Positions 22,473 through 34,463 of a stretch of DNA of 64,000 nt are shown piece by piece. The stretch spans positions 4,030,001 to 4,094,000 of the forward strand of contig JBLDXI010000013.1 of assembly GCA_047495785.1 (NCBI GenBank). Reading direction: 5' to 3'. The stretch's first letter is position 1; every line of letters begins with the position of its first letter. A program made the position numbers and the translations under genes. Origin of the DNA: Lepidodermella squamata (lineage: Eukaryota; Gastrotricha). The notes under the pieces were generated by a model. That model worked only from the letters and a program-made list of their open reading frames with translations, did not search any database and was not told the origin of the DNA.

Positions 22473-25455
22473 TTACAGCGAAAACGCATGGGCAATCGCA
22501 TCGACGAATGAATCGATCTGCCCAGCAAGCTGTCCGAGGTTCGAATTCAAGAAAGCCAGAGCTTTTTGTTCGATGAGTTCCCATTCATCGCGGCTCGATG
22601 CATATTTTTTACGTAGCAAAGCAAGACCAATAAGCGTAGCAATTGCGTTTTCATCCGCAACTTTACCGCTGATAGCCGCTGTAGCTTCGCGGCGCATTTC
22701 AACCTGGTCTGGTGTTTTGGCTGGCTTGACAATTGACGCCAATTCGTTGCTAATGGCCCACGAGCCGTTAAATTTCTGCAAGCGGATCAACTTATCCATA
22801 GGTGCGATTTCAGGAGCCGGTGGAGGAGCAGGAGCGTCAAATTCAGGGGTGGGCGAGCTATCGCAAACATCCTGAAAAATCAGAAACATCTAAATCTGGG
22901 TTGAAAAATACACAAAAAGTGGATAGTAAATTTTAGGGAAAATATCCCGTATTTCGGGACAATTTCAGTAAATTTCCCCGATTTTGTTCATGAATAATGC
23001 CAAGTATAATTCTTATCACAGACTCACCTCCTGAATTTCCATGCGAGGACTAGATCCGATAGTAGCACAAAAGGAAACAGCATTGCTCGCCGACGCAGGG
23101 GCCATACGAGCTGATTTAGCAGATGTAAATAAACTTCTGCCCTTACGATTTTTAGTAGAAGCAGACGTACCCATCATCGGCATAGCCATGCACCTCATCA
23201 TCATCATTGGCTGAGCTCCAGGGAAACCGCCGAACCCATAAGAAGTCGGCCGTTCGACATCGACGAAACGCGGCCGGCCCTTCGCGTCCTTAACCTCATC
23301 CTTGCTAACCGGGTCAACCGCAACAAACGCCGTATCGTTACACAGAACACTAGTCGCGACAGAAATCGCAACAATCTGCTTCTTCCAAGCCTCGAAATCC
23401 GCTTGTTGATACTGCTGATCAGTCATTTCTTGAATCCTCGACTTGGCGGCCAGGCGATGCAGGGGCATAGCGTCGTTTTGCGGCGAATTGACTGATGACG
23501 CGATTTGGAACACCAGTTTATGCTCCACGTCTTTACCGCCGATTTTCGCCGTCAATTTCGCGAAACCATCAACGTTATTACCCAAATTTCGCTCAATCAA
23601 CGCGTACTGCTTAATAGGCCGGCCTGAATAAGCCGCTGTTGGGAGGTGCTCAGGTAGCAGAGACACAACTTTCCCGCCATTCAGCTCCCAATTCACCTTA
23701 ATATTTTCAGCAGCTGGGTTGGTAGCGGCCTTCAGCAGTGAGATGATTTTAGCCTGAAGACGGTCCGATGAACTTTTCACGTACTCAGCCACGCCGCCAG
23801 AAACGCGCGAAATGCCGTTGACCAGGGCAGTGCTGGCACCCTCGCCGATTCCGATGGCGAAAACGCGTGAAGTTGCGGCGTTTTTCTGCGCCAGATCAAT
23901 GACTTCCTGCGTGTTTCCAACCTCGCCATCTGTCAACACGACGATGAACTGCCGAGCACCGGGAGCGGTCGGTTTCGGTTTATCGTAAATGTATTTCAGC
24001 GGCTCGAGAATTTCAGTACCACCTAGATCGGCTTCCAGTTCATTCGAATGCGCAACGGCTTTCTCGATTGACTCCTCTGAATATTCCACGCTTCTGTTAA
24101 AAAAAGAAAGCAAAGGTTAGGTTTGATAAAGCGAGAAATCAACCAACAACATTTTAACATCTAAACATTCAAGGAAATTTTTCAAATTCACCAATTTCAC
24201 AAATTTTTCACTTCGCTACGTTCTTATAATTACAAAGATCTGAAACCCCGATTTAGACGAATTTCAATAAATTATATAGTATTTTTGCAAAATTAATTAG
24301 TCAATTCCGAACTTGAGTACTTATACTTCTATTTTCGAACTCTGATCACAAATTAAATCGACCCAAAAAAGTATAGCAATGTTGAATGGTTTGAAAGTTT
24401 ACTCACCCATCAGGGAAGAGAGCGATGAAGGTAGAGCCGAATCCAACGATATTGAACTTGCAACCAACAGGCAAGCTTTTGACGAATAGCACCAGGGCAG
24501 TTTTGGCGTCTCGAATTTTCTCGCCATCCATAGAACCAGATCGATCGATAACCAGCCAATATTCGTCACCGGTTATTCCAGAGCCAACCTGCTTGTCCTT
24601 CGCGGATTCCGGCTCGAACCAAGCAGAAGCGATGTCGTAAGAGGTCCACTTTTTCTCACCCTGAACAGCCTGGCCTGGTTCAAGGTAGACCATAGGCTTG
24701 AAAGGCTCGCTCGGCACGATAATCAGGCCGAAGTCGTGGTCTTGAACGAATTTCCCGTCAAGGCTAACGCTAGCTGATTTTTTCTCATCTTCGAAATCCA
24801 CCTTAATCGTATCCGCTTTATTCACGGTTTTCACTTCCGAAATTGCGGAATTCACGCCCAGGTTTATTTTAGCGGTGAATGACATGGTGTATGCGACCTC
24901 AGACACAGCGACATACGGGACTTTCGAATGAAATTGCTCCTTCATTTTCTCAGGGTTTGAGATCAAATGATGCGGAACGTAACGAGGGTTGAGGACAGCT
25001 GGTAGCGTTACGGTCAAAGAACCGTCAACGTCACGCTCGGCTGGCTGGACGTAACCGATCGTGACCTTGGCTTCCTTGCCAGGCGGAAGATTTCCTAACA
25101 TGATGCGGAAAACATCGGGGGAATCGAGTTGATTTTCGAGAAGAACCCCGGCCTGGCCGGCGTCGACCGCATCTCGATACGTCTCCTCCGCCTCTTTCCT
25201 CGGGCGGCATTCGGCTGACAATTTTTTCCCGTCGATATCGGCATCCAATCGATAGACGGCTGAATTTTCGGTGAGTGGGAAGACGAATTGACATTCGATA
25301 GTTTCAGCCAGGGTGTTTTGATAAGCCAATTCAGCAGTTACCGCCACTGTCCAACCTCGAATTTCGGAGTGAACTGAAACCGATTTCAAAGGAACAGGAA
25401 CTCGTTCAGCCGGCTTTGGGCAGCAGATTAATAAACCGCAATAGGTCGCAGCCAT
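22473..25455 (-). CDS. VIT + VWA domain protein C (VWA5A-like)
   Basis: Predicted 837 residues from minus-strand exons 25455-24407, 24093-23028 and 22871-22473. The VIT domain occupies about residues 15-145 (ECQFVFPLTE, ECRPRKEAE). The VWA domain carries the MIDAS DRSGS at 304-308 and VLTDGEVGN downstream. A beta-sandwich-like part follows, then MPLHRLAAKSRI and a Met-rich stretch (PMMMMRCMAMPMM). A Pro/Ala linker leads to the C-terminal GSWAISNELA/DEWELIEQKA module. It is closest to gene A in sequence and intron pattern. There is no signal peptide or membrane segment. Vertebrate VWA5A has this VIT-VWA order, but its biochemical role is poorly defined. Confidence 0.9.
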
Positions 25456-25639
25456 TTTTCAGAAATAATTCGTAAAAAAATATCTAAATTTAAAAATAAA
25501 CGATTTAATTTTTGGCAGTCTTCAAAAAAAATAGAAATCACTTCGGATAAAACATAAAAAGCGCTAAAAAACGGAATGTATCACAGACTCGAAAAAATAC
25601 TTTTGTATCATGCAGTTTTTCTGTCAAAAGTTTGGCATT

Positions 25640-28600
25640 TCAAATTTTCGCGGATAAATTAACGACAAAAACGTCGAGATCATTTCCGGCAAATTTGCTG
25701 AAGCTGGTCAGGAATGTAACAGCTTTTTGTTCAATCATCAGCCACTCGTCACACCGATTCAAATATCGTTGCCTGAGTAGAAAAATTGCTAGGGCGGTGG
25801 CTAGAAAATCGTCATTTGGCGCGAAATTGACCGGAGGTAGGCTGTCGATACATAGACGACGCGTATTTTCTACCGTTTCGTTCATCATACGAGCTAGATC
25901 TTCGGTTAGCTGCCACGAGCCGTTGACTTTTTGCCACGAAACAAGGTTTTCAAGTGATGACGATGACGACGAGTAAGAGCTAGTTTTCTTCGAGACTGGC
26001 ATTGAAATTGATTGCGACATCTTACCGGACTTTTTCTTCGTCTTCTTAGGTTTGCCTTTGAACAGCTTTTTAACGTTGTATACGAAATCGCCTGAAAACA
26101 ACAATGCAAAAAATTAGTCATAAATTTTACAGTTTTATATAAAAGTCAGGCTGAATAACTGTTATTTAATCTAAATCAAAATCAAATTTTAAAACGTAAA
26201 AATTACACAAAATTCTAACAGTTTGTGCAGAAATTTAGTTCGGCTATAGGCTTGCGAGATTTGAGCAATTATTTGAGTATGTGAAAATATTTTACAGCCA
26301 GAACTATTCGAATTGTTTTGTCCAACTCAACTTCTAAATACGTATATGAAGTATTCACGTTAACTCACCTAAAACATTCAACGCCTTCGGCCATTTAGTT
26401 CCATCCAAGTATCCTATGTCGGCATAATTAGAAGCCATTTTCAAGTTGCCCATGCTGCCTATGCCACACACACACCCCGGAGATTTCAAAAAGCACAGAC
26501 TCGCTTCTTCCGCACTTCTAACAACTCGAACAAAGGCGGGCGGGCGTTGGCCATTCGGCAGTGGCTCACTCGCTTTGTCGATAGCCACAAATGACGTGTA
26601 TTTACTCAAAACGCCAGTTGCCACTGAAATCGAGCACGCTTCCAGAGCTTGGGCGGCATCGTCGAGCTCCGCAATTCTAGCTTTCGCAGCTAATCGATGC
26701 AGGGGTAACGGATCGTTTTGATCTGACATAAATTCGAAAAATTCACGATATTGATTTAAAAATTAGAAAAATTACCGGAACAATTCAAATTTACTGCACT
26801 AAATTTGAGTTCGTATTCAACCCTACCGCCAGAAATTGACGCCGTGCATTTTGAGGTTATTTCAAACGCCCTTAGGCTAGGGTCGTTTTTCTCGAAAATC
26901 GCAAATTGCGAAAATCCGTGGCCGCGAAATAATTTACTGGGCGTATAGCTCGGAGTCAGAGCCACTAGATTTGCGTTATCGAAATTCCACTCGACACTAA
27001 TATCAGACGCCGTGGCTGAGGTTGTTGCTTGCAGCAAGTTGATCACCTTAGCCTGCAAGCGGTCTTTATCGCTTCGAACAAAGTCAGCTAAACCACCGGA
27101 TGCGTAGGAAATTCCATTGACTAGAGCCGTACTAGCGCCTTCGCCTATTCCGATGGCGAAAATCTGGGTGGTAGCTGAGTTTAGGCGGGCAAGTGCAACC
27201 ACTTCATCAACATTGCTGACTTCACCATCAGTCAAGAGGATAACGTAACGATTGAACCCAGAGACTACTTGCTGGGAATATATGTGTTTAAGTGGGTCCA
27301 AGATTTCGGTACCGCCCATGTCAGCTTGAAGATTCTTTGCAAATTCCACAGCGTAATCGACATGCTCATCGAGGTAAGCAACAGACCTAAAATAATTCAA
27401 TATTTTACAAAATAATCGGTATGAAAGGTGGTCAAACACTTAATATTACGAGATTAAGAATATTTACTTCAAATTTACGTAAAATCCAAGAAAATCCCGC
27501 CGTCGAATAGCCTCGGAAATTTTCAATTCAATGGCTTCCGCCATAAAATTTTGAAATGTTGTATCAATAAGAACAAATTGAGCATCACAATAAGGTTCAA
27601 AAATTATGTTATTCTAGCATGTCTCTTTCACAAGAACAGCACTTTCCGTTCGAAAAATGGCGCTACTCGATACCATTTCTTATTTGCTCTTTCAACTGAA
27701 TATAGCAACGAAATCGCCTTATGCGCTCAATCTTTCCCGCAAGTACCTCATAACATGCTTTGTTGCTTCAGTTCTGATTATTCACTGATCAATCGGAATT
27801 AAGAATTAAGAAAATTCTCAACTCAAATATTTCTCGATTGAATTACTTTTCTCAAATTTGTTGAAATCAGCGAGTTGCCACGCAGATATGAAATCTTTAA
27901 GCGCTAAGAGAGTCGAATCCTCCTCTTCACGATGAAGAATTTTACCTCTTGCTACATCGGATAACCTCCTACAGGATTAGCAGACTGGTCAACGCTAGAA
28001 CCCCACTTCGGTGACCTAAACATCCCGATAAACTCGCCGGAGCTACCCCGCCTCCTCCTCTTCGTCCAATGGCGCCAGCCAGCCCTCCAACCCGGGGCTG
28101 CGACTTGCGACTGCCCTTCAGCCACTGCGCCGCGCCGAGGCTTCATACCAGCTGCGTCTGCTACGGTCGCGAGTGTCACAACATGTGAAAAACCAGCTGA
28201 ATCAAACTACACCTTGACAGAAAATCTTGTCATTTCTGTTAATATCATGTTTTTGAATGCTAATCAGGTTTGATACAGCAGAAGATATTGCGATGTTAAT
28301 GTAAATAATGTAAAAACTGTAAAAATATTACGAAAATGCAATTAATCTGGCATTAACCTGGCTACCCATGTTTTAGACAATTTATCACCCTTTGTGCGGT
28401 GTATACACACAACGCAGACAGCCTGTTACTCTGTGTAACCAGTTCCAGAAAATGTATAAATATAAGTAGAAGCGTCGAGTTTGCAGACGACGAAACTTAG
28501 CTGTCGAAGCCGAAATCTCATACTAATCCTGAAATTGTCTTGAATTCAAAGTCTTGTACTATAGCTCGCCGTTAGAGTATACTAATTTGATGAACGTCAT

Positions 28601-30029
28601 CCTTTGAAACCGTGGTCATGTTTGAACCAACATAGCTTTCAAGATAAGATAAAGAAATACTTGACAACTTATTCACTTTCGTAACGAATTCAAGACCAAT
28701 ACAGCCTAGGAATTCCCATGTATAAGTCCAAAACTAGGTTATTAGCGCAAACCCTCTCTCCCGCTCTCAAGAGCACACGAAATGAAGATTTTCGTCATAA
28801 CTGACTCGTCGAACATTGAAAAACTAAATGAAGAATAATTCCTTGATTGATATGAAGTCAATAAGTGTCTTCAAGGCAAGGAATCGCATTGCGGCTCTCT
28901 GAAACTTCAAGTTATTAAAAAGAGCTATACTAACACCTTATCAACTTATCAAGTTAAAGACAATTATTATGTAGAAAATAACTTACTCTTCGGAGAACAG
29001 AACGCTGAGAGTAGAGCCGAAGCCAATGACGTTGAACCTGCATCCAATCGGCAAGCTTTTCAGGAACAAAATCAGCGCCTCCTTCGCATGTTTCATTTTC
29101 GCACCTTCCATCGACCCAGATCGATCGATTACGAACCAGTATTCATTTTTCGTCACCATTTCACCGCCCTCGTCGCTTTGAATCGGCTCAAACCAGGCCG
29201 TAGCAACGTGGAAATTCAGCCAATCACGAGAGGCCGCTTCATTTTGAAGCGCTAAGCCGGGTTCAACGTACAAAATTGGCCGCCGCCGATCAACAGGTGT
29301 TATTTGCAGTCGAAAATCGTGATTCGGCTCGAATTTTGACACCAATTGTACGCAAGCAGAGTGCTGATTTATCGCATAATCTATGGCTAATTCATCGCGT
29401 TCGTTCATTGAATTTATCGACTCGATTTGCCCAGAGATGCCGAGGTTCACTTTAGCGGAGAAATTCATCGAATATGGCAACTCAGACGCTGAGATGAACT
29501 GAATGTTTTGCTGAAAGTTTTGCGATAACGCCTCCAAGCTTTCATAATTTTTCACCGGGAAATACCTCGGATTGAGGACAGTAGGCAATACGAGATACAG
29601 AACGCCATCTGAGTCTCGCTCCAAGGGCATAACATAGCCAATGGTGACAACAGCTATCCCGCCTGCTGGTAAATTTCCAAGTAAAATGCGAAAAATATCG
29701 CTAGTATCGAAATTGCTCTCGAGTAGGGCGCATTTCAGCCCAGATTCAGCCGCATCGTCATACATTTTTTGCGCAACATCGCGAGGTTGAACTTCGCCAC
29801 AAATAACTTGTCCATTGATCTCGACTTCTAATTTGTAAATTGCCGAATCGTTTTTCAATGGGAAAACGAATTCGCATTCTAGCGGGTCGTCTCGAATATT
29901 TTCGTAAGTTAGCTTTGCAGTTACAGCGACGGCTAATCCACGAATATCAGCGTTGATTGAAATATCTCGTAAAGGAACCAAAATTTGACTCTGTGTCGTT
30001 TTTCCAAGAAGGCCTCCGAAAACCGGCAT
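25640..30029 (-). CDS. VIT + VWA domain protein D
   Basis: Predicted 819 residues from minus-strand exons 30029-28987, 27386-26776, 26722-26369 and 26091-25640. VIT domain: ECEFVFPLKNDSAIYKLEVE. VWA domain: MIDAS DRSGS at 302-306 and LLTDGEVSN later. Then come PLPLHRLAAKARI, a lysine-rich linker (KGKPKKTKKKSGK), a Ser run, and the GSWQLTEDLA/DEWLMIEQKA C-terminal module. The ATG at 30029 gives MPVFGGLLGK; the frame extends upstream only through a TTG. The first intron is 1.6 kb and contains a GC-rich island. The gap to gene C is 184 nt, so C's start region follows D's end directly. Confidence 0.88.
27940..28190. other. GC-rich island in intron 1 of VIT/VWA gene D
   Basis: About 250 nt of distinctly higher GC than the AT-rich intron around it. 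It encodes an Arg/Gly-rich open frame on the minus strand that matches nothing I recognise. It could be the tail of a non-LTR element, or a regulatory block. Confidence 0.3.
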
Positions 30030-30711
30030 GATATATCTTATCAACACATAAGACAACCCTAAAACAGATAAGGAAAAATTCCGATTTGGTTAATAACAAG
30101 ACAACAGGTTTCAGATGCGTGGAGGAAAAACCTGAGATAATGCTGGAGAGAAATAACGAAATGAAAAAGGTCTCGCGCTTGAACAGCTTTATATAGCGCA
30201 TAAAAAAGCCTAGACTAATAAAGTAAGCATACACAAGCTGTGAGTGGAAACACTAATATAATAGCAGTATGCGACGTGGAGGTGAATCATGCGTGTGAAT
30301 AATGGCTGTGTTTACACACCAGGCACGAATGAAACATAGAGTTTCCGGTGATTTTAGCCGGTAAAATTAGCTATAGATAGAGAATTCGAAACGTGAATAT
30401 GTCAGCAAATCCGCTACTCATTTTCTTAATTAATCTCGGAGTTTAGAAAGATTGGATAAATTGCTTTATGCAACAAGGAAAATCCTGGAAAAAGCTAAAA
30501 TTGAAAGCTCGATCAAGGAAATTAATAAAAAATATTAAAATTGTTGAGCGCGATATCTTCGCTTTGCAAATTTCTTATCTCATCTTCAAGGTTATCGTGT
30601 GTTCATTTTAATAGTCTGAATGTGCTTTGATTACAAAAAATGAGGCTTTAAAAATCAGGGGTACTGCAAGCTATCCCACTTATTTAGTTGTTCTCTCAGT
30701 TTTGAACTTTT
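30030..30711. other. Intergenic between VIT/VWA gene D and the MIF genes
   Basis: No gene recognised. On the minus strand it holds gene D's promoter and 5' UTR and the 3' end of the first MIF transcript. Confidence 0.4.
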
Positions 30712-31086
30712 TTACGGCGTGACTTTGAAACCAAACTTCGGGTGGGTTAATAGGACACCATCGCAGCCAACATTAAGGGGTGAATAATCGATAAAATCGA
30801 CCGTGAAATGCTGTACAGCTATACCGAGCTCGCGTCCAACCAGCTCGGTTAGGTCTTGCATATTTTTCAAATTAATCTCCGGGTTCACTTTGCCAACGCT
30901 ATGAATTAGCATAATACCGCTTGGTTCACGCTCCAAATGATACAGAATAGGGCCCTCGGTAACAACTTGCACGGCAAATCCGGTCAAGCTTTTATCCATG
31001 TTTGTGGCTAAAATTTTGACTACTGCGTCGGCGAATTCCTTAGAAGCCGCACGCTCAACATTAGTATTGAAAACAACGTAGGGCAT
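30712..31086 (-). CDS. MIF: Macrophage migration inhibitory factor-like, copy 1
   Basis: Single-exon protein of 124 residues. MIF is a small trimeric cytokine and tautomerase whose catalytic base is the Pro exposed after Met removal. Here the chain starts MPYVVFNTNV, so Pro is in place. HSVGKVNPE aligns with the family's SIGKIG segment and PLNVGCDG with NVGWN near the C-terminus. The usual GGSSEPC segment is altered to EREPSG. The tail is about 8 residues longer than human MIF. The ATG at 31086 was chosen over the upstream in-frame start because it creates Met-Pro. No signal peptide, consistent with MIF's leaderless export. Confidence 0.9.
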   Translation of the reverse strand: MPYVVFNTNVERAASKEFADAVVKILATNMDKSLTGFAVQVVTEGPILYHLEREPSGIMLIHSVGKVNPEINLKNMQDLTELVGRELGIAVQHFTVDFIDYSPLNVGCDGVLLTHPKFGFKVTP

Positions 31087-31212
31087 TTCTAAAAAGAGGA
31101 CAAGTCGTAGAAAATAATCAACAAAAATCAAAATAGATTAACGGAAAATTCCCACGATTGCAAGCTACCAAATTAGTAAAATTCGGGTAAAATTCATGTA
31201 AATGTGCGAAAA

Positions 31213-31578
31213 TTATTTCGCAGGAGGCTTAGCAGGGAACAGAGCTCCATTCGTTCCAACATTGGTAGGCAGGACATCGTTGAAGAATATCGAAAATCGC
31301 ATAGGGATGATTTTCAACTCGCTGCTGACCAGTTCCGAGATATCCTTGATGTTCTTACCATTAACTTCCTCGTCGATTTTCCCAATGCTGTTGATCAACA
31401 TAATAGCACATGGGTCTGTTGAACCGTGGTAATACATGGCCTGACCGGGTAAAATTTGGATAAAAAACCGCTCTGCGCCTTTTTCCATATTTTTAGATAG
31501 AATCGCAGCTAATTTCTCGGCGAAATCTTTAGGGATGGCATCATGTGCGACATTCGTAGAAAATTGAACATAAGGCAT
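31213..31578 (-). CDS. MIF: Macrophage migration inhibitory factor-like, copy 2
   Basis: Single exon, 121 residues. It starts MPYVQFSTNV with catalytic Pro next to Met. It keeps YYHGSTDPCAIMLINSIGKI, where GSTDPC and SIGKI match the family's active-site edge, and TNVGTNG near the end. A Pro/Ala/Lys tail (PAKPPAK) extends past the usual end. It lies 126 nt upstream of copy 1 in the same direction, so the two could be independent genes with very short spacing or share a transcript. Confidence 0.92.
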   Translation of the reverse strand: MPYVQFSTNVAHDAIPKDFAEKLAAILSKNMEKGAERFFIQILPGQAMYYHGSTDPCAIMLINSIGKIDEEVNGKNIKDISELVSSELKIIPMRFSIFFNDVLPTNVGTNGALFPAKPPAK

Positions 31579-32425
31579 GTTGTTGGGGCTGCTTTCACGT
31601 ACGGAGTAAGACCAAATGTATTAATAATATAACGCAACTACGAGCACCGGGAAATGGAAATGAATGAATAATAGTAAGCCGAAGCAAATGCAATGCGATA
31701 GAAATAATCGATATCATGAATAAATTAGCTTTAATGGCGCGCCAAAAAATCGGGATTCTAAATTACTAACAATCATGCAATCTGTGAAAAAAAACATAAC
31801 TACTAACAGAACTTATCGTTTGTATGCAGCCTGGCAGTTGTAATACCCATAAGCCACAAAAAATTAAACGATGTCAACCATTATCTTGCCGACCATTTCT
31901 GCTGCAGACCAATGCTCCAAAGATAAGAGAAACTGGATTATCAGCAACCGGTTACTCGATATCTATCTCGATTACACCCTGTTTACGCTAAAAAGATATG
32001 TCATTTCTACCTGGAAAGGTTAATCTCGGCAGAGCAAGGTAGACATTAGAAATTGATGGACACTGATCACTTTCCCCGTAAGCGATCAACAGCAATAGCT
32101 GTCATTCAAACTACCATCAGCATCTTACAACAGATTAAAATTTCCTAGCAAGATATTTTATATAATCCATTTATTCGGGATCGAATCAAATCTGCATAAA
32201 TAAAATCAGGCCAATCACATCTACTCAATTTTTTTGTTGATAGTAACAACTCTGCAATAATAAATATCGTTTGAAGAAAATCACAGTAATGGCTAACTGC
32301 ATGAGCTATAGGGGCAGAGAATAATATAAATTCACGGCTGAAATAACAGCCAAGTTATTCAGGAAGACGATCGAAAACACACTTTTAGCACTTCATGTCA
32401 CTTCATGTCGTTGTTAGGTCACATA
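31579..32425. other. Intergenic between MIF copies 2 and 3
   Basis: AT-rich, no coding signal seen. Probably promoter and 5' UTR of copy 2 and 3' UTR of copy 3. Confidence 0.4.
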
Positions 32426-32785
32426 TCATTGGGGAGGTGGTGCCAAAGTTTTCCCGTTGAAACCAACGTTCTCGGCTTTCAAGTCAGTGAAATAAATAGT
32501 TTGTCTTTCGATCGGAATGCCCATTTCTTTTGTAATCAGGTCCATTATCTCTTTGGTGTTCTGCTCATTCAATTCTCGAGTGATTTTTCCAATGCTGCTT
32601 ACAGTCATAACGGCCGCAGGTGCTGAGGATCCGCTAAATGTAAGCAGTTGATCGGGCATAACGTGAATCCGAATTCTCTCTAGAGGTTTCTCTAAGTTTC
32701 TGGACAAAATTGCGGCAACTTTGGACGGAAGTTCTTGGGAGACTGCCGACCTCGACACATTTGTAAACAGCTGCATCCACGGCAT
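32426..32785 (-). CDS. MIF: Macrophage migration inhibitory factor-like, copy 3
   Basis: Single exon, 119 residues, starting MPWMQLFTNV. This copy is closest to the vertebrate pattern in the active-site edge, with MPDQLLTFSGSSAPA and SSIGKI, and ENVGFNG near the C-terminus. The ATG at 32785 gives Met-Pro; upstream in-frame codons would add an 8-residue leader and bury the Pro, so I reject them. It is 847 nt from copy 2. The three copies are well diverged from each other, so the duplications are not recent. Confidence 0.92.
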   Translation of the reverse strand: MPWMQLFTNVSRSAVSQELPSKVAAILSRNLEKPLERIRIHVMPDQLLTFSGSSAPAAVMTVSSIGKITRELNEQNTKEIMDLITKEMGIPIERQTIYFTDLKAENVGFNGKTLAPPPQ

Positions 32786-34463
32786 TTCAGCGAATGTGAT
32801 AAAGCACACAAAATAAAGTGGAATTCCTATAATTTGTCAACAAGAATGGCTTTAATATTGGACACTCAACCGAAGACAAAAATAAATATAACTACAAGGT
32901 CAATCATGCAAAAACAACGTGGAAAATTGACTGCCGTGTAATATTTTCGTGGTGGCAAAAGGTAATTTGTTATCAGCAGTAGTAGTTACATCTTCACTCG
33001 CTCACAGATAATTCTGCGCAGCTCTTACGCGATGGTGGTAATGGGCTAATATATTCACATTGAAAAGTTCTAAATGATGGTATTTTTTCATTTCATTATC
33101 TTCTGGGCCGATTTTCCATCCTAACGCTCCTTGTCCTTTCAAGGAGCTCTTTATTCGTAAAGAAGGATTTGTGCGGAAATCTGAAAAGAAATTAACACAC
33201 GGTGGGTGTGAGATGTTGCTATGGATTGTTTGTGAGATGGGGAAATGCGATAAGACCTTGAGCAACGTTCACTGATGTGCGAAGTGCGAAGGAACACTGA
33301 CGTGAAAGGGAATATAATGAATGCTCTTTAAAAACGCTTTTTCATTCAGATTGGTAGAAGCGGTAACATGCGTGGAGTGCAGAAGAACGTTCACGAGAAC
33401 TGAAACAGTCCACACAAACTGAAAAATTTGAAGTTATGAAGTCATGCCGGGAACAGGTTTACAGATCGAAGATCGAAGGACCTCGGGGTTGCTGGAGGTC
33501 AACCTTGTGACTTGTGACTAGTGACTAGAACCTTAAACTCTCATTCCAAGAGAATAACAAACAGGGTCAAACAGCCAGAAACAGCCAAGCAAAGCCACGC
33601 AAGCTCAACCATGTTAGCTATGCAAAACATCATTGTGCCCTCCCCCACAACAGTCACGGCCCGGAACAAACCGGCTGACCAGCTGACTTAGGGGCCGCCT
33701 TGGGGAAGATCACGTGCTACCCTTTAAACCTTGTCTATGGACTGAGCTTCGTCGTAATATTTAATTTTTTATTCTAATTTTTATGCTTATTTTGTTGTTT
33801 AATTCAATACAAAGTTCAAAAATATGCGCGCTATAATCAAAAAATCTGATCTAAGAAAACAGATTTGTTCGATTTTGCGCGATTTTCGCATAAACTATGT
33901 TACCGGAGTCATCAGGTGTGCTAAAAAGGCTCTTATTTCCTGCAAAAAAGCTCCGCGGTGGCTGTAGAGTCGAAGAATGAAGAGTCCCGATACCTTTCTG
34001 CCACATATGTGCTAAAAACACTTGCGAACTTACCCCGTGAGGTTGGCCAAAGTTTCACTTTCTAGTTTTGAAACAACCAAAAGGAATCTCATTGGAGGAG
34101 TTGGTCTGCAAGAATTTCTTTTTCTATGAAAGTTGTTCCCTTCAAAGTAGGAAAGAAGACCTTGTCTGCTAATATTCTGCGTCGGGTATCGTCAAATGGC
34201 GTCGCCATTATTTTCTGATTGTCGAGCAGAATCGCTTCCTAGCTTGGTTGCTTCTGTTGAAACATAGCTTGGAGAGATTGCTCAAATATGAATATTTCCT
34301 TCCCTTTGGATGGAACACCGCGCGAGTGCGAATCCAACGTTTAAATACGTAATACATACATAAATGGGTATCGCATGCAAGATGTAACATAGTCCATATT
34401 CTTTTATTGGCTGTTATTATGAAGATTATGATAAATTTCAATAGCTTCAAAATTTAATCGTCG
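32786..34463. other. Intergenic, no gene recognised
   Basis: No frame with family resemblance on either strand. It contains a palindromic E-box CACGTG at about 33712-33717. It separates the minus-strand MIF genes from the plus-strand gene at 34464, so it should hold divergent promoters. Confidence 0.4.
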
